The notes under the pieces are model-generated. The model had not been told where the DNA came from. It saw nothing but the letters and a program-made list of their open reading frames with translations, and ran no database searches. This document shows, piece by piece, positions 1 to 8,026 of a stretch of DNA of 64,000 nt. Made by a program: the position numbers and the translations under genes. This stretch comes from an uncultured Eubacteriales bacterium (GTDB lineage: Bacteria; Bacillota; Clostridia; Lachnospirales; Lachnospiraceae), in the NCBI GenBank assembly GCA_900315665.1, contig OMZX01000001.1, positions 62,001 to 126,000 of the forward strand, in the 5' to 3' direction. Numbering within the stretch: position 1 is the first letter of the stretch; each line of letters opens with the position of its first letter.

Positions 1-1397
1 ACCTTCGTTCCCTCCGAGATGCCGCGTTCCACATAGGAGATGGACGAAACAGAGCCCTCGGAGCCGCCCGCATAATGCTCATCATAGCACATCATGATCA
101 CATAATCGCAGCAGTTTCCGAGCTCTTCGAGATCATAATGGCTGTTAAAATCAAACGGCACGTAGGTATCGGCGGATAGGATGATGCCGGCCTTTCTCGT
201 CGCGACAGAAAGCTCCCGCATAAACTGCACATAGCTCCGCCCTGCGCTCTCCGGGATGCTTTCGAAATCGATGTTTAAGCCGTCGAGACCTGCGTCCTTT
301 GCAAGCGTGATAAGTCGCTCAATCAGTGCCTGCCGCTTTTCCTCACTGCTTAAAAATACCGTCGAATCAACACCTGTGATATCAAAGTTATTTACAGTTG
401 CCCAGACCTGACAGTTTCTCGCATGTGCCCTTTCGACATAGGCGGGATCCGCGATCGAGCTCACATCGCCGTCGCTTGAGCTCATCACGAACCAGGTCGG
501 TGCGATTACATTCATCGTAACCGCCGGATCAATCACGCTATCCACATACTGGTTGGCATCCGCCTTCATGACCTGATGGAAGCCGACGACTGCCTTTGCC
601 CCGTTCGGAAGCAGCTTATGCGTCCATTCGGGCTCTGTATAGCTGCTTTCCGGCGTCACGTTTTTCTTATCGCCGATTCGCTTGTTCCGAACATAGCCGA
701 TAAAGCCGTCCTCGGTCTCGACCTTGCTCCAGTTCTCCATGGCCTCGAGGATCCGGACCTTACTGCCAGCCTCTAGTGTTGTAAGCACCTCCGATTTGAT
801 GCCGCCGCGTACCCGGACCGCCTCCGTCTTCTGGATCGTGCCCTCGGTGTAAGCATTATAATCATCCCATATGAAGATGCGCTTATTGTCTGACTCGACA
901 TAGCTTGTGAAGCGGAGCTTCGTATAGAGTTCGACGAGCTTTATATTAAGATATAGATTTTCGGTACCGTTCCCTAGCTTCAGGTACGCCGTCGCACCGT
1001 CCGGCAGCGTCGCACTGACCGGATAGCTCACCGTCTCTGTCGGAAGGGTATAGAGAATCGCATCCTCCGTATCATCAAAATAGAACCGGCGGTTAAAGCG
1101 GGACATCACCCATTCATACGGAAGGAACACACCACCGTTCACGCACTGTGCGGTGACCTCTGTGCCATTTTCCTTCGCTTTCTCATCATTCACATAGATG
1201 GCGACCTGATCGCCCTCCACGCCGAAGTAATCCTTTAGCGATGCCTGTGTCTTGTTCGGCGCATATTTCTTTTCATAGTAATAGAACCCCGCCCCGCCGA
1301 TGAGGCAAAGAGCCAGTAAACAGATGATGAGCGGAAGCACATGCCGCCTTCCCTTCCGGGATCTGGATCTGTCCTTGAGACTATTCAGTTCTGCCAT
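1..1397 (-). CDS. GH18 cell-wall hydrolase with SH3 domain (C-terminus off window)
   Basis: The frame is open from the ATG at 1397 to the window edge, at least 465 codons, so the C-terminus is missing. A basic N-terminus is followed by one membrane segment (about residues 19-35). Next come a copper-amine-oxidase-N-like region, a bacterial SH3 region (VRVRGGIKSEVLTTLEAGSK) and a GH18 barrel with the catalytic pattern DGLNIDFE, in which E would be the acid/base. This layout resembles YaaH/SleL-type muropeptide hydrolases, which cleave N-acetylglucosaminyl bonds in peptidoglycan. I infer a membrane-anchored enzyme acting on the wall outside the cell. A GGTGGAGG ribosome site precedes the ATG. 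It lies 13 bp downstream of prfA and may be the last gene of that operon. The exact substrate is not certain. Confidence 0.85.
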   Translation of the reverse strand, partial: MAELNSLKDRSRSRKGRRHVLPLIICLLALCLIGGAGFYYYEKKYAPNKTQASLKDYFGVEGDQVAIYVNDEKAKENGTEVTAQCVNGGVFLPYEWVMSRFNRRFYFDDTEDAILYTLPTETVSYPVSATLPDGATAYLKLGNGTENLYLNIKLVELYTKLRFTSYVESDNKRIFIWDDYNAYTEGTIQKTEAVRVRGGIKSEVLTTLEAGSKVRILEAMENWSKVETEDGFIGYVRNKRIGDKKNVTPESSYTEPEWTHKLLPNGAKAVVGFHQVMKADANQYVDSVIDPAVTMNVIAPTWFVMSSSDGDVSSIADPAYVERAHARNCQVWATVNNFDITGVDSTVFLSSEEKRQALIERLITLAKDAGLDGLNIDFESIPESAGRSYVQFMRELSVATRKAGIILSADTYVPFDFNSHYDLEELGNCCDYVIMMCYDEHYAGGSEGSVSSISYVERGISEGTK

Positions 1398-1410
1398 ACC
1401 GCCTCCACCT

Positions 1411-2496
1411 TCAAACCACCGCATTATTTAACTCTGCGAGCTTCGCAGCCTGATCCGCCGAGATCAGCGGATCCAGCACGAGATCGAGGTCTCCGTTCAT
1501 GACCTTATCGATGGAATACAGCGTGAGTCCGATCCGGTGATCTGTCACACGCCCCTGCGGGAAATTATAGGTCCGTATCTTCTCGGAACGATCGCCGGTA
1601 CCAACCTGCGACCGCTTTTCCGAGGCCTCCTGCTCATGCTTCTTCGTATATTCGATCTCATAGAGTCTTGCACGAAGAAGACGCATCGCCTTTTCACGGT
1701 TCTGAAGCTGGGAGCGCTCCTCCTGACACTCTGCGACCAGGCCCGTCGGCATGTGAATGAGCCGCACTGCCGATGATGTCTTATTGATATGCTGTCCGCC
1801 GGCGCCGGAGGAACGGAATACTTCCATCTTTACGTCAGCAGGATTAATCTCGACATCCACATCCTCCGCCTCAGGCATCACTGCAACCGTCGCCGTCGAG
1901 GTATGGATCCGTCCGCCGGACTCTGTCACCGGTACCCGCTGCACACGATGCACACCGGCTTCATATTTAAGCCGCGAAAAGGCGCCCTTGCCATTCACGG
2001 CGAACACAACCTCCTTCATACCACCGAGGCCGGTCTCATTGACAGACATAAGCTCTGTCTTATAACCCCGCCGCTCCGCATAGCTCATATACATCCGGTA
2101 AAGCTCACCGGCAAAAAGGGCAGCCTCCTCGCCGCCAGCCCCGCCACGAATCTCCATGATGATATTTCTGTCATCATTTTCATCCTTCGGAAGCAGCAGA
2201 ATCTGAAGCTCCTTCGTAAGTGCCGCCTGATCCTCCTTCGCCGTCGAAAGCTCCTCCTTCGCAAGCGCCGCCATCTCCGGATCCTTTTCGCTGTCAAGAA
2301 GCTCGAGCGATTCCTTCTCAGCATCTACAGCTGCCCGATATTTCCGATAGCAGTTCACCACCGGCTCAAGCTCCCCCTGTTCCTTCAGGAGCCGGAGATA
2401 TTTCTCCGTATCATTCACAATATCCGGCTCTGCCATAGACCGCTGGATCTCCTCATATTGCTTCTCGATATCCTTAAGCCGGTCAAACATATCCAT
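1411..2496 (-). CDS. prfA: Peptide chain release factor 1
   Basis: Release factor 1 recognises UAA and UAG stop codons in the ribosomal A site and triggers hydrolysis of peptidyl-tRNA. The 361-residue protein has the usual family length. It carries the codon-recognition loop with PVT (RVQRVPVTESGGRIHTS) and the catalytic GGQ (SGAGGQHINKTSSAVRL). The ATG at 2496 begins MDMFDRLKDIEKQ, the normal family N-terminus, and follows GGAGGAG. The frame stays open upstream to 2553 but that part belongs to the end of prmC. The start abuts the prmC stop, so the two are translationally coupled. PrmC methylates the GGQ glutamine of this protein, which explains the pairing. Confidence 0.98.
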   Translation of the reverse strand: MDMFDRLKDIEKQYEEIQRSMAEPDIVNDTEKYLRLLKEQGELEPVVNCYRKYRAAVDAEKESLELLDSEKDPEMAALAKEELSTAKEDQAALTKELQILLLPKDENDDRNIIMEIRGGAGGEEAALFAGELYRMYMSYAERRGYKTELMSVNETGLGGMKEVVFAVNGKGAFSRLKYEAGVHRVQRVPVTESGGRIHTSTATVAVMPEAEDVDVEINPADVKMEVFRSSGAGGQHINKTSSAVRLIHMPTGLVAECQEERSQLQNREKAMRLLRARLYEIEYTKKHEQEASEKRSQVGTGDRSEKIRTYNFPQGRVTDHRIGLTLYSIDKVMNGDLDLVLDPLISADQAAKLAELNNAVV

Positions 2497-2497
2497 T

Positions 2498-3421
2498 TTA
2501 CTGCTCCTCCATAGGTTTACGCGCTGCCGCGACTCTGTCCTGGCCGCCCGCATCCTTTACGATTCTAATCTCACTAAACCTGCTGTTCTCTAAGAGTCCC
2601 CGAACCGCTGCCCCCTGATCAAAGCCGATTTCCAAAACAATGCTTCCACCTGGCACAAGAAATCTTGGCGCATTCTCTATAATCCGCCTGTAAAAATAGA
2701 GGCCATCTTCTCTTCCATCGAGCGCCATCCGTGGCTCATAGGTCTTCACCTCCGGCTCAAGCTCCTCGATTTCCTCACTTCTGATGTACGGCGGATTCGA
2801 TACGATGACATCAAACTTCTCCTCATCCGAAAGCGCTTCAAATAGATCAGAGCGAAGAAAACATATCTCCTTATCGGCCGGCAGAAGCTTCCCGGCATTC
2901 TCTCGGGCTATAGCAAGAGCCTTCTCAGACAGGTCTGTACAAACAACCTTCTGAAAATTACATTCGAGCGCGAGGGTGATCCCTATGCAGCCACTGCCAG
3001 TGCAGAGATCAAGAAGTCCTCCTGCACTGTGATTCTCGCGCCCCTTATGATTAATCCCCTCGTACTCCTTTGCCGCATCGATCAGCGTCTCTGTATCCTG
3101 CCGTGGACAGAGCACATCCCGCGTAACCCGAAATGTATAGCCATAAAAGCCGACACTTCCAAGTATCTGCTGGAGCGGCTCCCGTTTTTCCCGCCGTGTA
3201 CAGTATTCCGTGAACTGCTGTAGGCATTGCTCTAATGCTGCCTCATCCGCGCATACGCGAGGGATTAAGGTCCTTAGCTCCTGTCCTTCGTAAAAAAGAA
3301 AATATGCACTGTCGATGGAAAACGCAGACATAAGAAGAGCCCGCGCATCATAGCGCGGGTCCGGAACCCCTGCTCTTCGGAAGCGTTCCTCTGCTTCCAT
3401 GAGAAGCTGACGGATCGTCAT
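2498..3421 (-). CDS. prmC: Release factor glutamine N5-methyltransferase
   Basis: PrmC uses S-adenosylmethionine to methylate the glutamine of the GGQ motif in RF1 and RF2. The 307-residue protein has an N-terminal helical domain (about 1-90) and a Rossmann methyltransferase fold. The SAM loop is LDLCTGSGCIGITLA and the catalytic motif is VIVSNPPYI, followed by the family sequence YEPRMALDG. The ATG at 3421 overlaps the stop of the DUF1385 gene (ATGA) and the stop touches prfA, giving a tight three-gene unit. Nothing unusual is visible. Confidence 0.97.
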   Translation of the reverse strand: MTIRQLLMEAEERFRRAGVPDPRYDARALLMSAFSIDSAYFLFYEGQELRTLIPRVCADEAALEQCLQQFTEYCTRREKREPLQQILGSVGFYGYTFRVTRDVLCPRQDTETLIDAAKEYEGINHKGRENHSAGGLLDLCTGSGCIGITLALECNFQKVVCTDLSEKALAIARENAGKLLPADKEICFLRSDLFEALSDEEKFDVIVSNPPYIRSEEIEELEPEVKTYEPRMALDGREDGLYFYRRIIENAPRFLVPGGSIVLEIGFDQGAAVRGLLENSRFSEIRIVKDAGGQDRVAAARKPMEEQ

Positions 3422-4413
3422 GCGATATTCTCCGATGGAGCTTGAAAATTCTTCTCGAGAAATTGCCGCCAGTCAAACACAGCCTCGACCGCACGGATGG
3501 CTACCTCAGCCTCCTCACGATCGGGCTCCTTCGTCGTAAGTCCCTGCATCCACATGCCCGGAATGAAAAGAATATGCGTAAGTAGGTTATCATGCATGCC
3601 GACGATTCGCAGAACCTCATAGGAAATACCGGCGATGACCGGAATCAGGATGATGCGTGATAGAAAACGAAGCCATATCGTATCTGTCCGGATCACCATA
3701 AAAAGAAGAATCGAGATCAACATGACATAGACGATGAAGCTGGTGCCGCATCGCTTATGCTCCTTGGAAGAGCTTAGCACATTGTCGACCGTGAGTGGCA
3801 GTCCGTGCTCGACACAGTTGATGCACTTATGCTCCGCCCCATGGTATTCAAATGTCCGCCGGATATCCGGCATCCTGGAAACAAGCTTGATATAAAGCAC
3901 GAACAGAAACACCCGGAAGATTCCTTCGATAAGCCCGATCCATGCTTCACGACGAATCCATGGCTTAAAAAGCCCTGCGACAAAGGCGGGAAATAACACA
4001 AAAAGCAGGATCGCCGCTGCAAAAGAAAACACCATGACGATGCCCTGGAGAATACTCTCGGCCTTCTCACCGAGCTTATCACTAAACCACTTCTCGAGCT
4101 TTCCCGGCTTCTCCTCGGTATCATCCTCACCATAATACTCGGCACTAAGATTCAAGGCGCGCATCCCAAGAATCATCGAATCGGCAAAAGAAAAAATCCC
4201 GCGGATGAAGGGAATCTTCAGAAAAGGATACCTATCGGTCATCGAAATATACTTGCTTTTCTCTACAGCAATCGTGCCATCCGGCTTCCGGACACCGACG
4301 GCATAGTCTGTACCGTTTTTCATCATGATGCCCTCGATGACAGCCTGCCCGCCGATCCCGGAATAAATCTGCTTATATTTTTTTTCTTCTTTTTTATTAT
4401 TTTTCGTATTCAT
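3418..4413 (-). CDS. DUF1385 (YqhQ-like) membrane protein
   Basis: This is a member of the DUF1385/YqhQ family, whose molecular function is not established. It shows the family N-terminal block GGQAVIEGIMMKNG and the conserved HGAEHKCINCVE stretch with His and Cys residues that could bind metal. There are several membrane segments (about residues 110-135, 155-175, 210-260). I place the start at the ATG at 4413 (MNTKNNKKEEKK). A TTG at 4449 extends the frame but lies against the upstream hairpin and has no ribosome site. The gene sits between rpmE and prmC-prfA and overlaps prmC by 4 bp. That fits the rpmE-DUF1385-prmC-prfA order I recall from related Clostridia. Confidence 0.88.
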   Translation of the reverse strand: MNTKNNKKEEKKYKQIYSGIGGQAVIEGIMMKNGTDYAVGVRKPDGTIAVEKSKYISMTDRYPFLKIPFIRGIFSFADSMILGMRALNLSAEYYGEDDTEEKPGKLEKWFSDKLGEKAESILQGIVMVFSFAAAILLFVLFPAFVAGLFKPWIRREAWIGLIEGIFRVFLFVLYIKLVSRMPDIRRTFEYHGAEHKCINCVEHGLPLTVDNVLSSSKEHKRCGTSFIVYVMLISILLFMVIRTDTIWLRFLSRIILIPVIAGISYEVLRIVGMHDNLLTHILFIPGMWMQGLTTKEPDREEAEVAIRAVEAVFDWRQFLEKNFQAPSENIA

Positions 4414-4450
4414 GAAAACAAGTGTACACAAAATATAGAAAACTTTCAAT

Positions 4451-4487
4451 GAAAAGAGAGCTGCCGCAAAGCGGCAGCTCTCTTTTC
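4451..4487 (-). terminator. Hairpin terminator after rpmE
   Basis: A perfect 17-bp inverted repeat (GAAAAGAGAGCTGCCGC and its complement) with an AAA loop. The 3' arm read on the minus strand ends CTCTTTTC, giving a partial U-rich tail. It lies directly downstream of rpmE, so transcripts probably end here, at least in part, before the DUF1385 operon. Confidence 0.7.
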
Positions 4488-4503
4488 ATCTCAAAATACC
4501 TTA

Positions 4504-4701
4504 TTAGAAACCGTACTTCTTGTTGAATGCATCGATACGACCCTTGGTGTTCGAAGCCTTTGACTTACCAGTGTAGAATGAATGGCACTTGGAGCAAACT
4601 TCGACGTGGATCTCCGGCTTCGTAGAACCTGTTACAAATGTGTTGCCACAGTTACAGGTAACAGTTGCCTGATAATACTTAGGATGAATTCCTTCTCTCA
4701 T
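4504..4701 (-). CDS. rpmE: 50S ribosomal protein L31
   Basis: Large-subunit ribosomal protein of 65 residues. It begins [20 protein letters not shown] and has four cysteines as CxC and CxxC, the zinc-binding (C+) type rather than the zinc-free paralogue. The ATG at 4701 follows AAAGAGGT. The open frame extends 11 codons further but lacks family similarity there. It has its own promoter at 4806-4835 and its own terminator. An 8-bp hairpin (4718-4736) sits just upstream of the ribosome site. Confidence 0.97.
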   Translation of the reverse strand: MREGIHPKYYQATVTCNCGNTFVTGSTKPEIHVEVCSKCHSFYTGKSKASNTKGRIDAFNKKYGF

Positions 4702-4717
4702 GATTTTACCTCTTTCT

Positions 4718-4736
4718 ATATGGTTTCCAACCATAT
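4718..4736 (-). promoter_or_regulatory. Leader hairpin next to rpmE ribosome site
   Basis: ATATGGTT and AACCATAT flank a 3-nt loop, ending about 10 bp before the rpmE ribosome site. Bacillus subtilis L31 is reported to control its own synthesis through its leader. This hairpin could play such a part here, but that is inference from position alone. Confidence 0.35.
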
Positions 4737-4805
4737 CAGCTCGCTGGTTCTTATTTCCGGCACTCCGGCTATTTCGAACCGCTTAGTGAAATGTAAAGCT
4801 TAACT

Positions 4806-4835
4806 AAGATACCATATAGAAACAAGGGATGTCAA
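4806..4835 (-). promoter_or_regulatory. Promoter for rpmE
   Basis: On the minus strand a TTGACA -35 box and a TATCTT -10 box are 18 bp apart. The -35 overlaps the stop codon of rho, so rpmE can be transcribed independently of rho. Confidence 0.6.
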
Positions 4836-7009
4836 CCTTGATTTCTAGGATTTACCTTGATGACGAGACGATTTGAAGCAGGTCTTGCAAAGGGCTTTCC
4901 ATTGACCAGGAATTCGCAGACCTCCTGGTTGTTTTCGGTTCTCTCGAACAGCGTGATGACCTCCTCGACAGAGCCGGCCTTCTCGTCAGAGGTCCGCTTG
5001 TGGATGAGATCAACAGCCTTCTGCTCGATATCCGTAAGCAGAAGATCATCCCGCCTTGTCCCGGAACGAAGAATATCGATAGCCGGGAAAATACGTCTTT
5101 CCTGGAGCTCCCGATCAAGAACAAGCTCCATATTACCAGTTCCCTTGAACTCCTCGTAGATGACATCATCCATCCGGGAGCCGGTATCGATGAGCGCAGT
5201 GGCAAGGATCGTGAGAGATCCGCCCTCCCGCATATTTCTTGCCGCACCGAAAAAGCGCTTCGGCATATGCAGTGCTGCGGGATCAAGACCGCCGGACAGT
5301 GTTCTTCCGGAGGTCGGCTCCACGAGGTTATAGGCGCGCGCAAGTCTTGTGATCGAATCAAGGAGAATCGTCACATCCTCTCCTGTCTCGACGAGCCGTC
5401 TTGCCCGCTCGATGGTCATCTCGGCCACCTTCTTATGATGCTCCGGTGTTTCGTCAAAGGTTGAGTAAATCACCTGCACCATGCCGCCCTCAACCTCCTC
5501 CTTCATATCCGTCACCTCCTCCGGACGTTCATCGATGAGAAGGATAAGAAGATGCATGGATGGCTCATTTTTCACGATGGCCTTTGCCACCTGCTTGATG
5601 AGTGTCGTCTTGCCGGCCTTCGGCGGTGAAACGATCATACCTCTCTGTCCCTTGCCGATCGGCGCGAGAAGATCGAGAATCCTGAGTGCGGTCGGTGCTT
5701 TTTCTCCCGGTACCTCAAGTCTGATCCGCTGATTCGGAAAAATCGGCGTGAGGCTTTCGAAGCCGCGCCGGGACTGGATCACAGAGAGCGGCTTTCCATT
5801 CACCGTATCGATAAAATTCAGTGCACTATAGCGCTGCTGGTCATTCGGCTGCTTCGCCTTACAGTTTCCATCGATCATGTCACCGGTTCGAAGTCCATAG
5901 CGCTTCATAAAGGACGGATTGACATAAACATCATGATCACCCGGCAGGAAATTATCAGAGCGGACGAAGCCGAAGCCATCCGGCATTACCTCGAGGATGC
6001 CATGCACTGCCCGAAGCGGTGCCTCCTGCTTTGGCTCCTGCTTCTGCTCTGTCTGCGGCGCCTTCTGTTCTTCGTTCAGCGCCTTTGGTTCTTCATGCAG
6101 TGTCTTCTGTTCGTCATCAGCAGACTTCGCACTATTCTCAGCTTCATCCTTTACGAGTCTCCGCTCTGTCCGCGGTATATTCTGTTCTTCCTTTAGCGTC
6201 TTCTGCTCAGCCTTATCATGGATCTGGTTCTTCCTTGAGACAGTATGCTCATTCTTTCCCGAAGCTTCCTTTTCCTTACTGTCCTTATGGCGTGGATCAC
6301 CATGACGGTGCAGTACAATGGTCCTTCCCTTCTGCTTTCCGCCATTTGATTTCTGCTCTGTGTGCTGCTTGCTTTCTTCTGAAGGCTTTTCTGCGGACAC
6401 TTGTTCTACTGCAGCAGCTTCTACGGCTTCCTTTTCTTCGCTGTTAATTGCCACTGGCTTCTCTACCGTTTGCTCTTCAGCCGCTTTTCCCTTTTTCGCA
6501 GTTCTCTTCCCGGCTGTTGTAGTCTTTGTGCTGTTCTTTTTTCCGGTTGTTCTGCCTGAAGCCGCGGTTTTCTTTTCCGAAGTTTTTTCTGAGGTTTTTT
6601 CCGTAGTCTTCTCTTCTGCGGTCTGCTCTGCAGGCTTCTCCACAGTCTCTGTCCCGATCACTTCACCAGCACCTGCTGCCGCAGTATCCACCGCTGCTTC
6701 AGCCTCTGTAGCCTTCGCGGTACTTCTTTTCCGTACAGTCCGCTTTGGCTTCTCTGCCACTGGTGCATCAGTGCTCAGCTCCGCTTCCTCGGAAGCCTTC
6801 TTCTCTACCGAAGCCTTTTTGACCGTCGAAGCCTTCTTCGCGGCTGAAGCCTTTTTCTCCGCTGAAGCCTTCTTTACAGTTGAGGCTTTTTTCTCCGCTG
6901 AAGCCTCCGTATCCGATGTCTTCCTGGCCACAGCTCTTTTTCTCGTGGTTGTTTTCTTTGCAGCCTGTTCTACTGCTTCCTCTGTTACCTTTTCTTTTTC
7001 CTCTGCCAT
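4832..7009 (-). CDS. rho: Transcription termination factor Rho with long low-complexity N-terminus
   Basis: Rho is a hexameric RNA helicase that loads on nascent RNA and ends transcription. The C-terminal part is canonical: an RNA-binding cold-shock-like domain (about residues 335-400, GILEVMPDGFGFVRS), Walker A PPKAGKTTL (462-470), Walker B LLILLIDERPEEV and the closing ATPase segments. The first 330 or so residues are Lys/Ala/Glu/Ser/Thr-rich and disordered. They include tandem units KKAS(T/A)VKKASAEKKAS between residues 40 and 74 and an acidic-basic mix after that. Bacillus Rho is about 430 residues in total, so this protein (725) is much longer. The start at 7009 follows GGGAGGATGT. No clear promoter was found. 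Confidence 0.96.
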   Translation of the reverse strand: MAEEKEKVTEEAVEQAAKKTTTRKRAVARKTSDTEASAEKKASTVKKASAEKKASAAKKASTVKKASVEKKASEEAELSTDAPVAEKPKRTVRKRSTAKATEAEAAVDTAAAGAGEVIGTETVEKPAEQTAEEKTTEKTSEKTSEKKTAASGRTTGKKNSTKTTTAGKRTAKKGKAAEEQTVEKPVAINSEEKEAVEAAAVEQVSAEKPSEESKQHTEQKSNGGKQKGRTIVLHRHGDPRHKDSKEKEASGKNEHTVSRKNQIHDKAEQKTLKEEQNIPRTERRLVKDEAENSAKSADDEQKTLHEEPKALNEEQKAPQTEQKQEPKQEAPLRAVHGILEVMPDGFGFVRSDNFLPGDHDVYVNPSFMKRYGLRTGDMIDGNCKAKQPNDQQRYSALNFIDTVNGKPLSVIQSRRGFESLTPIFPNQRIRLEVPGEKAPTALRILDLLAPIGKGQRGMIVSPPKAGKTTLIKQVAKAIVKNEPSMHLLILLIDERPEEVTDMKEEVEGGMVQVIYSTFDETPEHHKKVAEMTIERARRLVETGEDVTILLDSITRLARAYNLVEPTSGRTLSGGLDPAALHMPKRFFGAARNMREGGSLTILATALIDTGSRMDDVIYEEFKGTGNMELVLDRELQERRIFPAIDILRSGTRRDDLLLTDIEQKAVDLIHKRTSDEKAGSVEEVITLFERTENNQEVCEFLVNGKPFARPASNRLVIKVNPRNQG

Positions 7010-7189
7010 ACATCCTCCCGGGGATCATGCATATTAAAAAACATGATTGTTTTTAAGTTCTGATGATTACAATATCTGAATAAATATAGGAAATTTTAAA
7101 GAAAATGAATGATTTGATACCATCCTTATGAATTTAAAAATAGAAAGAGACTCTTTTTATAAACTTTATATAAATGGAGGATCCATCTA

Positions 7190-7237
7190 ATGATGAAATA
7201 TACTTTCAATTCAGTATACCAAACCGCTCCCTTGTAA
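7190..7237 (+). CDS. Possible 15-residue leader peptide
   Basis: A short frame begins ATGATG at 7190, nine bases after GGAGG, and ends TAA at 7237. It would encode MMKYTFNSVYQTAPL. Its stop overlaps the -35 of the promoter for the next gene. The good ribosome site is the only support; no promoter for it is evident and there is no family. It may be chance. Confidence 0.2.
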   Translation: MMKYTFNSVYQTAPL

Positions 7238-7260
7238 CGCAAGGAGCATTTTGTTATACT
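7232..7260 (+). promoter_or_regulatory. Promoter for the Ig-like membrane protein
   Basis: TTGTAA and TATACT are separated by exactly 17 bp, 43 bp before the ATG at 7303. This is a good match to a housekeeping sigma-A promoter. Confidence 0.65.
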
Positions 7261-7302
7261 ATCTGAAATGCAAAACATTTACAGGAATCAGGAAGGTCCT
7301 TT

Positions 7303-7962
7303 ATGAATAGAGAATACAACAGACGCTATACCTATGATCAATATGGCCGCATCAGCCGCGGGAATCAGCGCGGGAAGACGATTCTTCACGTTATTTTCGG
7401 CTTCCTCGTGCCCTATATCGTGCTAAATGGTATCATCCTGGCGCTTGTCGTCGCGAAGCCGACGATTGAAGCCGCAGAACCGGATACCAGGGATTATGAT
7501 ACGGCAAGCTTTACCTTTTCTGTGAAGTCTTTGCTTCCGCTGAAAAGTGTTACAGCCCTGCTTGGCGGTGATGAGGTTCCGATTGAAAAGGATGGAAATA
7601 CCTACTCTATTTCCGTTGAGAGCAACGGCAACGTCCAGCTGAAGGCTGTTTCCATGAACGGTATGACGGCGATCACAAACGTCCAGATCAATCTTCTCGA
7701 TGAAACCGCACCGGTCATCGATGAAAATAGCGCAAATCTCGGTACCGGCTATCTCGAGTTCACCGTTTCGGACGACCAGTCCGGCGTTGATTTCAGCTCC
7801 ATCTACGCGATTGACAGCGACGGAAATCATCTGAAGCCTACAAACATCGACCAGGCGACCGGCTCCATCATGTTCGCGATGCCGACCGACTCTCTCACCG
7901 TCTATGTCAAGGATAACGCCGGTAACGAGATGCCCGCAAGCTTCAACGTCTCACAGGCTTAA
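7303..7962 (+). CDS. Membrane-anchored Ig-like protein, function unknown
   Basis: A 219-residue protein I cannot name. The first 27 residues are Arg/Tyr/Gln-rich and cytoplasmic. A single membrane segment follows (about 29-50, GFLVPYIVLNGIILALVV). The rest would lie outside the cell. The outer part is beta-rich and reads like two Ig-type modules; the second begins with the common DETAPVI boundary and ends YVKDNAGNEMPASFNVS. Such modules usually mediate binding or spacing at the cell surface. It is a single-gene unit with its own promoter and a rho-independent terminator at 7991, and is divergent from rho. The ribosome site is GGAAGGT. Confidence 0.75.
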   Translation: MNREYNRRYTYDQYGRISRGNQRGKTILHVIFGFLVPYIVLNGIILALVVAKPTIEAAEPDTRDYDTASFTFSVKSLLPLKSVTALLGGDEVPIEKDGNTYSISVESNGNVQLKAVSMNGMTAITNVQINLLDETAPVIDENSANLGTGYLEFTVSDDQSGVDFSSIYAIDSDGNHLKPTNIDQATGSIMFAMPTDSLTVYVKDNAGNEMPASFNVSQA

Positions 7963-7990
7963 ACAGAAGCCTTTCCCGTTTGTTTCTATC

Positions 7991-8023
7991 AGACCTTCAC
8001 CATATAGGGCGAAGGTCTTTTTT
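7991..8023 (+). terminator. Rho-independent terminator
   Basis: The arms AGACCTTC and GAAGGTCT are followed by a run of T on the plus strand. It ends the Ig-like gene and lies between it and the convergent malQ. Confidence 0.8.
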
Positions 8024-8026
8024 ATA

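Noticed and set aside
1789..2514. 241-codon plus-strand frame opposite prfA
   Set aside because: prfA is certain on the minus strand and the plus-strand translation has no recognisable domain.
6318..7037. Long open frame on the plus strand opposite the rho N-terminus
   Set aside because: It is the complement of the Lys/Ala/Glu repeat of rho (Phe/Ser/Ala-rich product), has no ribosome site and no family.
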